A program made the translations under genes and the position numbers. Positions 44,994 through 54,772 of a stretch of 64,000 bases of DNA are shown here, in pieces. Location: assembly GCF_014644435.1 (NCBI RefSeq), contig NZ_BMKR01000024.1:1-64000 (forward strand). The letters are read 5' to 3'. The notes beneath the pieces are model-generated. The model made no database searches. It saw nothing but the letters and a program-made list of their open reading frames with translations, and was not told where the DNA came from. This DNA comes from Paenibacillus albidus. GTDB lineage: Bacteria > Bacillota > Bacilli > Paenibacillales > Paenibacillaceae. The stretch's first letter is position 1; the number at the start of each line of letters is the position of its first letter.

Positions 44994-45983
44994 TTAATCT
45001 CCGTGCTCCTCCGCTCCATCCTGCTCTTTGCTTCCAAATTCATCGAGCAGCGCACGCACTTCATCTGTTGATTTTGCGTTCATTAAGTTATTTCTTAATT
45101 CACTTGCTCCGCGAAATCCGCGGACATATATTTTAAAGAATCGGGCAAGAGGTCTGAACGAACGTGGTTCCAGTCCTGAATATTGATCATGGAGATCCAG
45201 ATGCAGCCGCAGCAAATCAAGCAATTCCCTACTACTGTGATCCTTCGGCTCCCTCTCAAACGCAAACGGATTATGAAAAATACCACGCCCGATCATAATA
45301 CCATCCACACCGTATTGCTCAGCAAGCTTGAGGCCGGTCTCACGGTCAGGGATATCCCCGTTAATGGTCAGCAGTGTATCTGGTGCCACCTCATCACGAA
45401 GTTTCTTAATCTCAGGAATCAGCTCCCAGTGAGCATCTGCTTTGCTCATTTCCTCTCTTGTGCGCAGATGAATGGACAGATTAACAATGTCTTGCTGCAA
45501 AATATGGGTTAACCAGCCGCGCCATTCGTCTAAGCTACTGAAACCGAGCCTTGTTTTTACACTGACGGGCAGTCCCCCGGCTTTGGCTGCTTGAATGATA
45601 TCCGCTGCGATTTCCGGACGGCAGATCAGGCCGCTTCCCTTCCCGTTCTCTGCTACATTCGCTACAGGACAACCCATGTTAATATCGATGCCTTTGAATC
45701 CTTCCTTCGCCATACCGATGCTCATTTGACGAAAGTATTCCGGCTTATCTCCCCAGATATGAGCTACAATGGGCTGTTCATCCTCTGTGAAAGTCAAACG
45801 CCCGCGCACACTCTGGTTCCCCTCCGGGTGACAATAACTCTCTGTATTCGCAAACTCCGTAAAAAACACATCCGGTCTGGCAGCAATACTTACGACATGG
45901 CGAAAAACAACATCCGTCACATCCTCCATGGGCGCCAGTATAAAAAACGGCCGCGGTAAATCACGCCAAAAATTATTTGTCAT
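44994..45983 (-). CDS. tRNA-dihydrouridine synthase family protein
   Basis: About 329 residues. FILAPMEDVTDVVFR, GIDINMGCPVANVAENGKGSGLI (catalytic Cys, flavin loop), VSVKTRLGF, LSIHLRTREEM and GVDGIMIGRGIFHNPFAF are standard for Dus enzymes. The FMN enzyme reduces uridine in tRNA D-loops. The sequence is more like accessory Dus branches than the main DusB. The start at 45983 follows AGAGG; the frame opens at 46004. Confidence 0.9.
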   Translation of the reverse strand: MTNNFWRDLPRPFFILAPMEDVTDVVFRHVVSIAARPDVFFTEFANTESYCHPEGNQSVRGRLTFTEDEQPIVAHIWGDKPEYFRQMSIGMAKEGFKGIDINMGCPVANVAENGKGSGLICRPEIAADIIQAAKAGGLPVSVKTRLGFSSLDEWRGWLTHILQQDIVNLSIHLRTREEMSKADAHWELIPEIKKLRDEVAPDTLLTINGDIPDRETGLKLAEQYGVDGIMIGRGIFHNPFAFEREPKDHSSRELLDLLRLHLDLHDQYSGLEPRSFRPLARFFKIYVRGFRGASELRNNLMNAKSTDEVRALLDEFGSKEQDGAEEHGD

Positions 45984-46266
45984 ATCCAAAACCTCTCTAT
46001 GCATACCAGGACAAATCTGTATCCCGAAGTGGTAAACCCAACCTGCTCAAGCCCTTACTTCTTCTTCACTTACAGCATGTTAAATCAAAGTATATCATAA
46101 CCCCGAGAGAGGCATACATATCCCAAAAAATTCAAAAAAGAGGAGGCGGGGTGAATTTTTGAGTAAGCACCCGCTTCCTTATAAAATCCTTAAAAATGGC
46201 TATTACAATAGCAGTAACAATTTATCAAAAGTGTACAAACTGGAATGTAAAATGGAGGAATTTAAG

Positions 46267-46967
46267 ATGTATGAGTACATAATAAAAACCAATAATGTTT
46301 CTAAAAAATTCAAAAAGACATATGCAATAAAAGATTTATCTATGTCTGTAAGAAAAAATTCTGTCTACGGTTTATTAGGACCTAATGGTGCTGGCAAATC
46401 AACATTATTGAAGATGATTACAGGAATTATCAGACCGACTTCAGGTGAAATATTATTCAACAATCTCCCTTGGACTCGAAAAGATTTATTGAATATTGGT
46501 TCATTAATCGAATTACCTCCACTCTATGAAAATTTAACGGCGTTTGAAAATTTAAAAGTGCGAGCGACTCTTATGGGCATTTCAACAAATAAATGTAATG
46601 AGGTTTTACAAAAAATGGACTTACTAAATGCTAAAAATAAAAAGACTCCGATTTTTCGTTAGGAATGAAGCAGAGATTGGGTATAGCATTAGCGCTACTA
46701 AATAACCCCCAATTATTAGTCTTAGATGAACCTACAAACGGGTTAGACCCTTTTGGTATTGAAGAATTAAGGAAAATGATTCGAACATTTGCGGAGTCTG
46801 GGATTTCTGTAATTATATCAAGTCATATTTTAAGCGAAGTACAAAAAGTTGCCGATGACATAGGGATCATATACAATGGTTTGCTCCTGTATCAAGATAA
46901 AATTGATGCAAATGAAAATCTGGAACAACTGTTTATGGATATCGTCAGAAAGGAGCGTGAATCCTGA
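46267..46967 (+). pseudogene. Lantibiotic-immunity ABC transporter ATPase (LanF/BcrA-like), frameshifted
   Basis: Two frames make one ATPase. The first (ATG 46267, ribosome site GGAGG) has IIKTNNVSKKFKK and GPNGAGKSTLLKMITG and stops at 46662. The second (46665-46967) has the signature remainder LGMKQRLGIALALLNNP, LLVLDEPTNGLDP and SSHILSEVQKVAD. Restoring one T in GACTCCG near 46645 rejoins them as ..KTSDFSLGMKQR. Family members are about 230 residues, which the joined product fits. Two permease genes follow. Either the ATPase is dead or this is a sequencing error; a dead copy would silence the transporter. Confidence 0.82.
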
Positions 46968-47728
46968 TGTTACGAACATATTTAAGAGCAGAAAACTTGA
47001 AATTTAAACGCTCCCTATTTAGAAAACTCATTATATTTATTCCAGTAGCTTTAATTTTAATATCGATGATATTTATATTTATTGGTATTGGTTTAGGTGG
47101 TTTTTCAAGCTCTATCGTTTGCAATTGGTGTATGCCTATTGCGTCTATATCCATTGTGATTTTATGTCATTTAGTTAATGATAAGGATCAAAAACACAAA
47201 TACCGAACTCTTTATAGTTTGCCCATCGATTTGGAGAAGACATTTATTTCTAAAACAATATTGATAGTGCTTAATCTTTTGATACTATCATTATTGCTAT
47301 CGTTTATCACTGTTATCTCTGAGTGCATATTGTCAGGTGTTTCAGGTGCAATTGGTCATAGCGGATATTATCTTTTAGGATACTGCTTATTGTGGCTCTC
47401 TTTATTATGGCAGATCCCTTTCTGTTTATTTTTGGATCAAAAAGTCGGATTTGTTGGTTCTGTGATCATAAATTTGTTTGCCAGTGCGTCAGGTGGTTTA
47501 TTTTTTTCCTTGACGCCTTTGTTTTGGTTCTTCCCATATAGCTGGCCTGCGAGGTTTATGGTTACATTATTTGGAGTTTTGCCAAACGGATTATTAGTCG
47601 AAGCAGATTCAAGATACATTTTAAATTTAGGAGAAAGTTCATTGCTGGTATTGATATCCTTGCTTGCTATGCTGGTTCTTTCAGCATTGTTTTCGCGCTG
47701 GTACGGAAAGCAGGTGTATCGCAAATGA
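46967..47728 (+). CDS. Lantibiotic immunity ABC transporter permease (MutE/EpiE type)
   Basis: 253 residues with six membrane segments. AENLKFKRSLFRKL at the start and FPYSWPARFMVTLFGVLPNG near the end are typical of LanE-type permeases. With LanF and LanG it expels cationic peptide antibiotics such as lantibiotics from the membrane. Its ATG overlaps the ATPase stop (ATGA), and its end overlaps the next permease by four bases. AT-rich, as are its two partner genes. Confidence 0.85.
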   Translation: MLRTYLRAENLKFKRSLFRKLIIFIPVALILISMIFIFIGIGLGGFSSSIVCNWCMPIASISIVILCHLVNDKDQKHKYRTLYSLPIDLEKTFISKTILIVLNLLILSLLLSFITVISECILSGVSGAIGHSGYYLLGYCLLWLSLLWQIPFCLFLDQKVGFVGSVIINLFASASGGLFFSLTPLFWFFPYSWPARFMVTLFGVLPNGLLVEADSRYILNLGESSLLVLISLLAMLVLSALFSRWYGKQVYRK

Positions 47729-48456
47729 CGATTATAAGGGAGTTTTTTTCTAACTTTACCAAAATCAAACGAACTCCAATTATTTTATTGCATTTGTTAC
47801 TGCCTATCGTGGTTACAACATTATTTTTAGTTTATTACGCTTATGCTGGATACCATATTATTCCTGATGTGAGGTTGTTTTTCGTTATATTACAAATAGG
47901 TTATCCGATTTTTGTTAGTATCGTTGTGCCCATTTTAATTCATTTAGATAGGAATATAAACAATATTCAAAATGCTTTAGGTTTAGTGGAGTCTCGAAGA
48001 AGCGTATACCTGGGGAAATTGTTCTTTCTACTGTTTCTTTCAGCCATAAGTATGATAATATATGGACTTTGTTTCTATATTGGAGTCCATTTTTTTCTGG
48101 ATATCAGCATAACACACTTTGGTTCATATCTTGACATATTTTATATATTTTTGTTTAGCAACTTATTTTTATATTTATTACACGTTCCGATTGCTTTTCG
48201 GTTTGGTTCAAGTATTTCTGTTTTGTTAGGGATCTCTGGTACAATTTTTGCAGGTTACTTTAAAAATGCTATTGGTGATCAAATTTGGCCGATCATTCCT
48301 TGGGAATGGGGTGTTCGGTTTTTGGAAAATGATTTTGGCTTTTCAAACACACCTGTTTTTCCTGGAATTATTTCTCTGATTATGATTACTTCGATTGTTC
48401 TGGTTTTGTCACTACTATGGTTTAGTAGATGGGAAGGTAAAGTCATACAAGAATAA
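47725..48456 (+). CDS. Lantibiotic immunity ABC transporter permease (MutG type)
   Basis: 243 residues, six membrane segments. It is the LanG-like half of the permease pair: REFFSNFTKIKRTPIILLHLLLPIV at the start, IPWEWGVRFLENDFG near the end. It overlaps the upstream permease by four bases and is followed after 17 bases by the response regulator gene, whose base composition is sharply different. Confidence 0.83.
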   Translation: MTIIREFFSNFTKIKRTPIILLHLLLPIVVTTLFLVYYAYAGYHIIPDVRLFFVILQIGYPIFVSIVVPILIHLDRNINNIQNALGLVESRRSVYLGKLFFLLFLSAISMIIYGLCFYIGVHFFLDISITHFGSYLDIFYIFLFSNLFLYLLHVPIAFRFGSSISVLLGISGTIFAGYFKNAIGDQIWPIIPWEWGVRFLENDFGFSNTPVFPGIISLIMITSIVLVLSLLWFSRWEGKVIQE

Positions 48457-48473
48457 AACAAGGAGGATAGACT

Positions 48474-49148
48474 ATGCCGAAACTGTTGGTGGTCGATGAT
48501 GACCTTGATATGCTGGCCCTGGTGCGCTCCGCCCTGGAAAAGGACGGCCACCAGGTAGACACCGAAACGGATGCCGCTACCGTGCAGCCCGCCCGGTGCC
48601 AGCTGTACGATCTTCTACTGCTCGATGTGATGATGCCCGGCGAGGATGGCTTTTCCCTTTGCAGCCGTATCCGTGCCGAGGTGGATTGCCCCATCCTGTT
48701 CTTAACCGCCAAGGCGGAAGACGCGGCCCTTGTACAGGGCTTTGGCCTGGGCGCCGATGATTACATTAAAAAGCCATTCAGTATTGCTGAGCTGCGCGCA
48801 CGGGTAAACGCCCATCTGCGGCGGGAGGTGCGCCAGCCGACCTCCACCCTGAGCCGAGGCGGTGTGCGCTTTGATATGCAGGCAAAAGTGGCCATCGCGG
48901 GCGAACACACACTGCCCTTTACCAAGGGCGAATACGCCATCTGTGAGCACCTGGCCCTGCACGCCGGACAGGTGTTTACCAAAGAACAATTATACGAAGC
49001 GGTTTTCGGCTTTGATGCCGAGGGCGATTCGTCAGCCATTGCGGAGCACATCAAAAATATCCGCGCCAAGCTGAAAGCCGACGGCCTCAGCCCCATAGAA
49101 ACCGTTTGGGGGGTGGGCTACAAATGGCGAAAAGACAGCGTTCTGTAA
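48474..49148 (+). CDS. OmpR/PhoB-type response regulator (lantibiotic-resistance type)
   Basis: 224 residues. Receiver domain: LLVVDDDLDML acidic pocket, LLLLDVMMPGEDG phosphoacceptor Asp, FLTAKAED, and YIKKPFSIAEL lysine. A winged-helix domain follows (LPFTKGEYAICEHLALHAGQVFTKEQLYEAVFG...VWGVGYKW). It pairs with the overlapping histidine kinase gene and probably controls the immunity transporter upstream, as in CprRK or NisRK. The gene is GC-rich with many GCC, CTG and GGC codons, unlike the AT-rich permeases, so it has a different origin. Confidence 0.88.
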   Translation: MPKLLVVDDDLDMLALVRSALEKDGHQVDTETDAATVQPARCQLYDLLLLDVMMPGEDGFSLCSRIRAEVDCPILFLTAKAEDAALVQGFGLGADDYIKKPFSIAELRARVNAHLRREVRQPTSTLSRGGVRFDMQAKVAIAGEHTLPFTKGEYAICEHLALHAGQVFTKEQLYEAVFGFDAEGDSSAIAEHIKNIRAKLKADGLSPIETVWGVGYKWRKDSVL

Positions 49149-50482
49149 GCCTTTCCTTTGTGCTTTTGCGCTTTGCCATAGTTATGCTTGGCTGTATGCT
49201 GTTATGCTGCCTGGCATGGTATGTCGTCATGGTGCGGCTTCAAAACACCGGCGTTACTTACCAGGGAGCCGTCTCCAACCAACAGGTGGAGAAAATGCTG
49301 GCCGGAGAGCCAAAAACTTTTGTTTCTCCTGGTGACGATTTTCTGGCCGAGTACGCTTTGTTTGGCCGGAACGGCGAAGTATTGGAAAGCAACGTAGAGG
49401 GAAAGAAGCTGGAAGTCCTGGCCGGGTTTTTACAGGAGGATGCCTACAGCATACATGTTTCGCGGTACACCTACACGGATGGAAGCACCGTAATCTTTCG
49501 CTGGCATTACAGGGCAGAGTTTGTCAACCCTGTGCTGCGTGGCATCCTGCCCCCCGCTGAATACCTGGGGCTGGCCACACTTGGTGTAGCGTTGGTGCTC
49601 TGTCTGCTGTTTAACACCCTGTGGCTCCGTCGGCGCCTCGCCGCCAAGCTGAAGCTGTTCAGCGAGGTGAGTGAAAAGGTAGGCGCGCAGGAATTGGATT
49701 TCGCAATTCCCCACGCGGGCATACGGGAGTACGACCAGGCGCTCGGTGCTATGGAGCATATGCGGGAGGCATTGTACAGCTCCCTGTCCACTCAGTGGGC
49801 GGCACAGCAAGAACGCGAGGCGGAAATAGCAGCACTCGCGCATGATTTAAAAACCCCGCTCACCCTGGTGGGAGGCAACGCCGAACTTCTGCTGGATGAA
49901 GAACTGCCTGAGAGCAGCCGCAAAATGGTGGAAACAATTGAGGCAAGCAACGACCGGGCCAAGCAGTATGTTGCCAGCCTGCTGGAAACCTCCGCCGGTG
50001 CGGATGAGGTATTTGAAAACACCAGCCTGCCCGCCATGTTTGACGAGCTTTGCCAGAGCACAATGGCCATTGCAGAAGCCAAGAGGGTTTGCCTGCAAAC
50101 CCAAAACGGCCTGGAGGGTGCTGCGAGCATTCAGAAAGACCATTTACTTCGCGCTCTCGGTAATGTGGTGCAGAATGCTATCGAGCATACACCTGCGGGT
50201 GGAAACGTGTATTTGGAAGGCAGCATGGTAGATGGCGGCTGGCAAGTCACTGTGTGTGATGAAGGCCCCGGCTTTAGCAAGGCGGCGTTACACCATGCAA
50301 CAGAGCGCCTATGGCGTGGTGATGCAGCGCGTGGCACCGATGGACACAGTGGCCTTGGCCTTTGGTTTGCAGCACAAGTAGCAAAAACGCACGCAGGACA
50401 ACTAGAACTGCGCAACTGCAATTCTGGTGGGGTGGTTACAATCAAGTTAACTTTGGATCACAAAAACTGTGTGGGAAATTAG
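49124..50482 (+). CDS. Sensor histidine kinase (lantibiotic-resistance type)
   Basis: About 452 residues. Two membrane helices (FVLLRFAIVMLGCMLLCCLAWYVV in part, and the one at LGLATLGVALVLCLLF) frame a short extracellular domain of some 110 residues. Then the H-box IAALAHDLKTPLTLVGGNAELLLD, N-box LGNVVQNAIEHTP, and G-boxes DEGPGFSK and GHSGLGLWFAAQVA. The start at 49124 overlaps the regulator gene by 25 bases. GC-rich like its partner. The likely signal is a cationic peptide at the membrane. Confidence 0.86.
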   Translation: MAKRQRSVSLSFVLLRFAIVMLGCMLLCCLAWYVVMVRLQNTGVTYQGAVSNQQVEKMLAGEPKTFVSPGDDFLAEYALFGRNGEVLESNVEGKKLEVLAGFLQEDAYSIHVSRYTYTDGSTVIFRWHYRAEFVNPVLRGILPPAEYLGLATLGVALVLCLLFNTLWLRRRLAAKLKLFSEVSEKVGAQELDFAIPHAGIREYDQALGAMEHMREALYSSLSTQWAAQQEREAEIAALAHDLKTPLTLVGGNAELLLDEELPESSRKMVETIEASNDRAKQYVASLLETSAGADEVFENTSLPAMFDELCQSTMAIAEAKRVCLQTQNGLEGAASIQKDHLLRALGNVVQNAIEHTPAGGNVYLEGSMVDGGWQVTVCDEGPGFSKAALHHATERLWRGDAARGTDGHSGLGLWFAAQVAKTHAGQLELRNCNSGGVVTIKLTLDHKNCVGN

Positions 50483-50599
50483 GCGATGCGGGACCGGATC
50501 TACCCTCCATCCTACTGTGATGTTGAGCAAAAAACAGCACAAAATATCATGCGCTGCTCCCCTCCCCGCCTTAAACTGTAGAAAAAAGGAGGAGACAGG

Positions 50600-51721
50600 A
50601 TGCTAACGATTCCCGTTCACACACTAGAATTGAAAGGAACAAGCTATGAAATAGGATATAAGCTAGGCAACCTCATTTCAGAAAACACAGCACACAAGAT
50701 CGCTCATACTCGTACACTTGAAGGCTTCGGTCTAACCGATTATAAAGACGCAGTCAAGCTATTCGATGAGTGGTGCCCAGGCATATCGGAAGAAATTTCC
50801 GGCTTTGCCGATGCATTAAAGGTTAATACCAAGCAAATCGCTTACTACACCATGACGTATTTGCTGCCGCGATGCAGTCAGATTGCCTTGCTGCCAAATA
50901 TGACAGCACAGAATATGCCATTGTTGGCTCGCAATTATGAATTCAATCATCAGAGCGAGGATTTTGTGTTAGTCAGAACCTCCGTTACAGGTAAATATAC
51001 GCACATGGGTACAAGTACAATGAGCTTTGGCAGAGACGACGGTTTCAATGAGCATGGACTTGCTGTAACGATGAGTGCTTGCGGCTTTCCCGTTGGGGCT
51101 GTACCTTTTTTACGAGCTCCTAAAATCAAAGGATTACATTTCTGGGCGGCTATTCGGGCGTTACTGGAAAATTGTAAAAATGTCGAAGAATCACTTTATT
51201 ATTTGAAAGAAATGCCTATCGCCTGTAATGTTAATTTGATGCTGCTCGATAAAAACGGGAACGCCGCCTTGTTTGAAACGATGGACGGCAAACAAGCAAC
51301 GAAGCAAATATGTCCGTCTTCACAAGAGCAGTTTCTCTGGGCTACCAATCACCCAGTTCTTCCGCCATTAGTTCAATATGAGCCCCAGGCTGCCATTCAT
51401 TCCTTGCAGCGAGGGGAATGGATCGTTTCCCAACTGGTAGGAGCATCGGCAATAACGAATAAACAGCTAAAGGAGATGCTGTTGTCCAAATACCCCAATG
51501 GGCTGTGTTCCCATTATTTTGAGGATTACTTCGGTACAACCAAAAGCATGGTGTTCTCCCCTGCGGACGGTATAATAGAGCTATGCTGGGGCGGCAGAGC
51601 GGAGAATGGCTGGCATACTTATGATATAAAACAAGCAATACCAGACTCATCAACCACTATCCAGATTAGCATGGAGAGAGCGGACAAAGCTATGTTCGGC
51701 TACCAATCCTTGCAGAGTTGA
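50600..51721 (+). CDS. C45 family autoproteolytic acyltransferase/hydrolase
   Basis: 373 residues. It looks like the acyl-CoA:6-APA acyltransferase group of Ntn hydrolases: ELKGTSYEIGYKLGNLI at the start, PRCSQIALLPN with the likely Cys nucleophile exposed after self-cleavage, LLARNYEFNH, FNEHGLAVTMSACGFP, NLMLLDKNGNAALFE and FLWATNHPV. Substrates in this family are amide-linked acyl groups; the actual one is unknown. The AraC/GyrI-like gene starts a few bases after its stop, so the two form an operon. Ribosome site AAAGGAGG. Confidence 0.82.
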   Translation: MLTIPVHTLELKGTSYEIGYKLGNLISENTAHKIAHTRTLEGFGLTDYKDAVKLFDEWCPGISEEISGFADALKVNTKQIAYYTMTYLLPRCSQIALLPNMTAQNMPLLARNYEFNHQSEDFVLVRTSVTGKYTHMGTSTMSFGRDDGFNEHGLAVTMSACGFPVGAVPFLRAPKIKGLHFWAAIRALLENCKNVEESLYYLKEMPIACNVNLMLLDKNGNAALFETMDGKQATKQICPSSQEQFLWATNHPVLPPLVQYEPQAAIHSLQRGEWIVSQLVGASAITNKQLKEMLLSKYPNGLCSHYFEDYFGTTKSMVFSPADGIIELCWGGRAENGWHTYDIKQAIPDSSTTIQISMERADKAMFGYQSLQS

Positions 51722-51739
51722 CCGATGGAGGGATTCAGA

Positions 51740-52615
51740 TTGGACTACCGGCTGGCGTTAGAGCAGGCGATCATCTACATCGAAGACAGGCTTGGCGAAG
51801 CGATCAAAGTGGAGGAGGTTGCTCAGGTAGCAGGATACTCCTACTATCATTTGAACCGCCAATTCACCGCTATATTGGGGGAAAGCATCGGCAGTTACAT
51901 CAAGAAACGGCGGCTAGCCAATTCTGCAAAAGCTTTGCTTTACACCAACAACAAAATTATAGATATTGCGCTGGAACACGGCTTTGAGTCCGCCGAGTCA
52001 TTTAGCCGCGCGTTTAAATTCGTATATAAGGCCAGTCCGCAGGAATATCGCGTCAATCGACTGGACACCTTCATTGCTTCCAAGACCAAATTGCACGCTC
52101 ATTTATTGGAGCATCTAACGTGCAACGTTACCGTACATCCTGTCATTGTAGAACTGCCTGAGACGAAGGTCGCCGGAATACGCGGTGAAACGACGCTCAA
52201 GGATAACAAACTAGCCGAACTTTGGCAGGAATTCAACAAAATCTCCACTAGAATTCCCTATCGTTCACTTAATGGACGAGGATTTGGCATCTGCGAGGCT
52301 TGTCATGAAAATAGCCTGTACTCCATGAGCGATGAGGTGCTATTCACGGAGGTTGCTGGCATCGAAGTGGATTCTTTTGATGGACTTCCTTCAACCTTTG
52401 TGCAAAAAGTAATTCCTGAGGGGTGCTACGCCGTATTCACTCACACAGGCACGCTGCGTATGCTTCCTCAGACGTTCCATTACATATGGGGAACGTGGTT
52501 CCTTAACACGAAAGAGGAAATGGACGATCGGGAGGACTTTGAGCTATACGATCAACGATATTTGGGGTATGACAATCCTGATTCTAAAATAGATTTGTAC
52601 ATTCCGATTAAATAA
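51740..52615 (+). CDS. AraC family regulator with GyrI-like effector-binding domain
   Basis: About 291 residues. The N-terminal AraC domain (IKVEEVAQVAGYSYYHLNRQF and IIDIALEHGFESAESFSRAF, KASPQEYR) is followed by a GyrI-like small-molecule domain from about 130 (VIVELPETKVAGIRGET... CYAVFTHTGTL). This architecture senses drugs or other amphipathic compounds (Rob/BmrR-like). The start is a TTG at 51740, seven bases after GGAGGG; the frame also offers an ATG at 51725. Probably regulates its operon with the C45 hydrolase. Confidence 0.87.
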   Translation: MDYRLALEQAIIYIEDRLGEAIKVEEVAQVAGYSYYHLNRQFTAILGESIGSYIKKRRLANSAKALLYTNNKIIDIALEHGFESAESFSRAFKFVYKASPQEYRVNRLDTFIASKTKLHAHLLEHLTCNVTVHPVIVELPETKVAGIRGETTLKDNKLAELWQEFNKISTRIPYRSLNGRGFGICEACHENSLYSMSDEVLFTEVAGIEVDSFDGLPSTFVQKVIPEGCYAVFTHTGTLRMLPQTFHYIWGTWFLNTKEEMDDREDFELYDQRYLGYDNPDSKIDLYIPIK

Positions 52616-52672
52616 GGTTCATAAATCACTGGTGCAGTTTTGATTGATAGAGTGGTGTAGACCGAATTGCAA

Positions 52673-52706
52673 AAGCCCAAGCGTTGAATAAGCTTGGGCT
52701 TCTATT
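52673..52706. terminator. Bidirectional terminator
   Basis: AAGCCCAAGC ... GCTTGGGCTT with loop GTTGAATAA, followed by CTATTTAT. It closes the hydrolase-AraC operon and may also stop the opposing gene. Confidence 0.75.
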
Positions 52707-52837
52707 TATAGGTAAATGTGGCTTTCAGACATTATTCATGAATCAACAACGCACAGCACTCACTCCACATGTATGGGTTGCTCAAAATAGACAGTTCAGA
52801 TGTGGCAGTATTCGCTACCCGGTTACGGAACAGCTTC

Positions 52838-54152
52838 TCAATACGTCGCTTTTGGAGCAAACTGACCTTGATTCTTTAGAGCATAGTCAAAAAAACGAAG
52901 GATAAGTTCATTTTGAGTTTCAATCGCGTAATATTTATCGATATCTGCTTTTCCGCCTTGCAACAGGTTTGCCAATATGGGCGAGAATAAAGGTAGATCG
53001 GTTAAACTTAAATGTTTTGCGCCTTTAAAATGAACGTTGTATGCACCTTTAAAATTTTTATTCGAAATTCTATTCGCGATATACGGAAGATACGAAGAAC
53101 TGCTGTCGAGCTGTATCCACACATCATCCGAATAAACATTAAGAAGCGGGATGGTGAAAGCTTCGGATTTTGCAGTTAATTCGTTCGTAACTTTATCATA
53201 CACAAGCTCACTAAAGAACGGAGCATCTATATTTACTACGGCGTCAATGTCATCGCGTTCTCTGCTCAGTGCTACGCTTGCCGCCCCCCCCCATAGAATG
53301 ACCGAACACACCTATTTTCTGTGTATCGATGCGTTCATATACAGAATCTTTTTTTTGCCCGGCTTGATCCAGAATCGTATCCATGACAAAATCCATATCA
53401 TCCGTTCGCAATTTCATCCATTTTTGAGTAAGCTCGAAAAACTCACCAAGCGAATAAACCCCTTCTTTATTTGCATTGTTGACTTCTTGCATGTACTCGG
53501 GATTAACCGTCACGACCTTTCCATCCTCGGAGACGGTATAAAAAGAATGATAGGGATGGTCAATGGAAACGACGACATAACCGTGGCTCGCAAGTTCTGT
53601 AAAGGTAGAAGTGTTGCTTGCTTTAATACCGAATGCTCCGTGGGAGAACACAAGCAAAGGATAGGTTCCGTCTGCCTGATCAGGAAACCAAAATTCCACG
53701 TTAACAAACCGATTGTCTTCCTGATCCGTAAATTCTTCGATACGATTCTTGTCCACATAGCTGTAAGTGGCGGTCGCCACTGCATACGGACCTGTCACTT
53801 GCGGCAGCCTATACTGTGGAAAAAGTAAAACAGGAACCAGGGTAACGACAACGGTCAGTGCTAACAAAAGGAATTTCCATACCGTAGAAAAAGCTTTGTA
53901 ACGCGGAGTGTGTGTTTGTTTGCGTAGGAGCACAAGCATTTCCTTGAACGCTAATATAAAGAGCAAGCCTGCAAATAGCCCCCAAGTGTACTCCCATACG
54001 ATAACTTTCCCCAAGATCAGCATCATGAATCCTATAAACATTGCAATTCTCGTCCAACTCTTTATCTTGCTGCGGCTTTGCTTGGTTGCAATGGAATAAA
54101 CGGCAATTGCCAGCTCGAAGACTAACGTAACAACAAGTATTAAAATCTCCAT
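52838..54152 (-). pseudogene. Membrane-anchored alpha/beta hydrolase (PAF acetylhydrolase-like), frameshifted at a G9 tract
   Basis: An N-terminal region with four hydrophobic helices (about 110 residues) precedes an alpha/beta hydrolase: YPLLVFSHGAFG (oxyanion loop), VVSIDHPYHS, then the nucleophile elbow VFGHSMGG. At the elbow nine G residues (53284-53292 on the complement) put the frame into a short dead end stopping at 53250. With eight Gs it continues GGAASVALSRERDDIDAVVNID, part of the second frame (53311-52838), which holds the acid and the histidine (FKGAKHLSLTD). The joined protein is about 440 residues. This is either slippage or a sequencing error. The start at 54152 is chosen; a TTG at 54176 is possible. 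Confidence 0.8.
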
Positions 54153-54330
54153 ATGATCTCTCTGCTCCTCGTCCAACTTTTTATGAGTTCATTATAAAAA
54201 ATGGCCGAGCAGGTGTATACGCATAAACGATAAGCTGTAGGTGAGAGCCAATAAGTTGTAGAAAACAACGCAAAGCTGTGTACTTACGCTGCGAATACGG
54301 CTTTTTTGGGGAGCGGTTTGTGTATATCTT

Positions 54331-54759
54331 CTAAACCTCGTTTTTAAATGTTTTTAGTCTTTCATTGATCTTTTGAGCTTCCTTTTTGTCATTCTTATAC
54401 GTCAGTAGGCGAACGATAGCATATACTGCGGCAATTTGCAAAGCAAATAATAGTATACCGAAAGTGCCGTATACGAGATTCAATATGACAGCCAGAGAAA
54501 TTAATAGGGCTTCCAGAAAAAAGAAATGTAAAATCACCCGGAGGCGCATTTTATTCTCGCTAATCGCATGTGGCGTATATAAAATGATTCCGGTCAAAGC
54601 ACCCAGAAAACAGAAAGCCATAATTGTAAAAATCGTCTTTAATTCGAAACTTGCATCAGGAGCATAGATTTGCCGCAAAACAGTGATGATTATAATGATG
54701 GAGGCGAATATAATTAAGAAATCTCTAATCGTTTCTTTTATAAGCTCGGAATACTTCAT
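54331..54759 (-). CDS. DUF3021 family membrane protein
   Basis: About 143 residues with four membrane helices (FLIIFASIIIIITVL, TIFTIMAFCFLGALTGIILY, a third at VILHFFFLEALLISLAVIL and a fourth), and a charged C-terminus. DUF3021 proteins are almost always encoded right after a LytTR regulator and are thought to hold or modulate it. That is the case here. The start at 54759 follows GGGGG by six bases; the frame opens at 54807 inside the regulator gene. Confidence 0.82.
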   Translation of the reverse strand: MKYSELIKETIRDFLIIFASIIIIITVLRQIYAPDASFELKTIFTIMAFCFLGALTGIILYTPHAISENKMRLRVILHFFFLEALLISLAVILNLVYGTFGILLFALQIAAVYAIVRLLTYKNDKKEAQKINERLKTFKNEV

Positions 54760-54772
54760 ATAGGTCCCCCTT

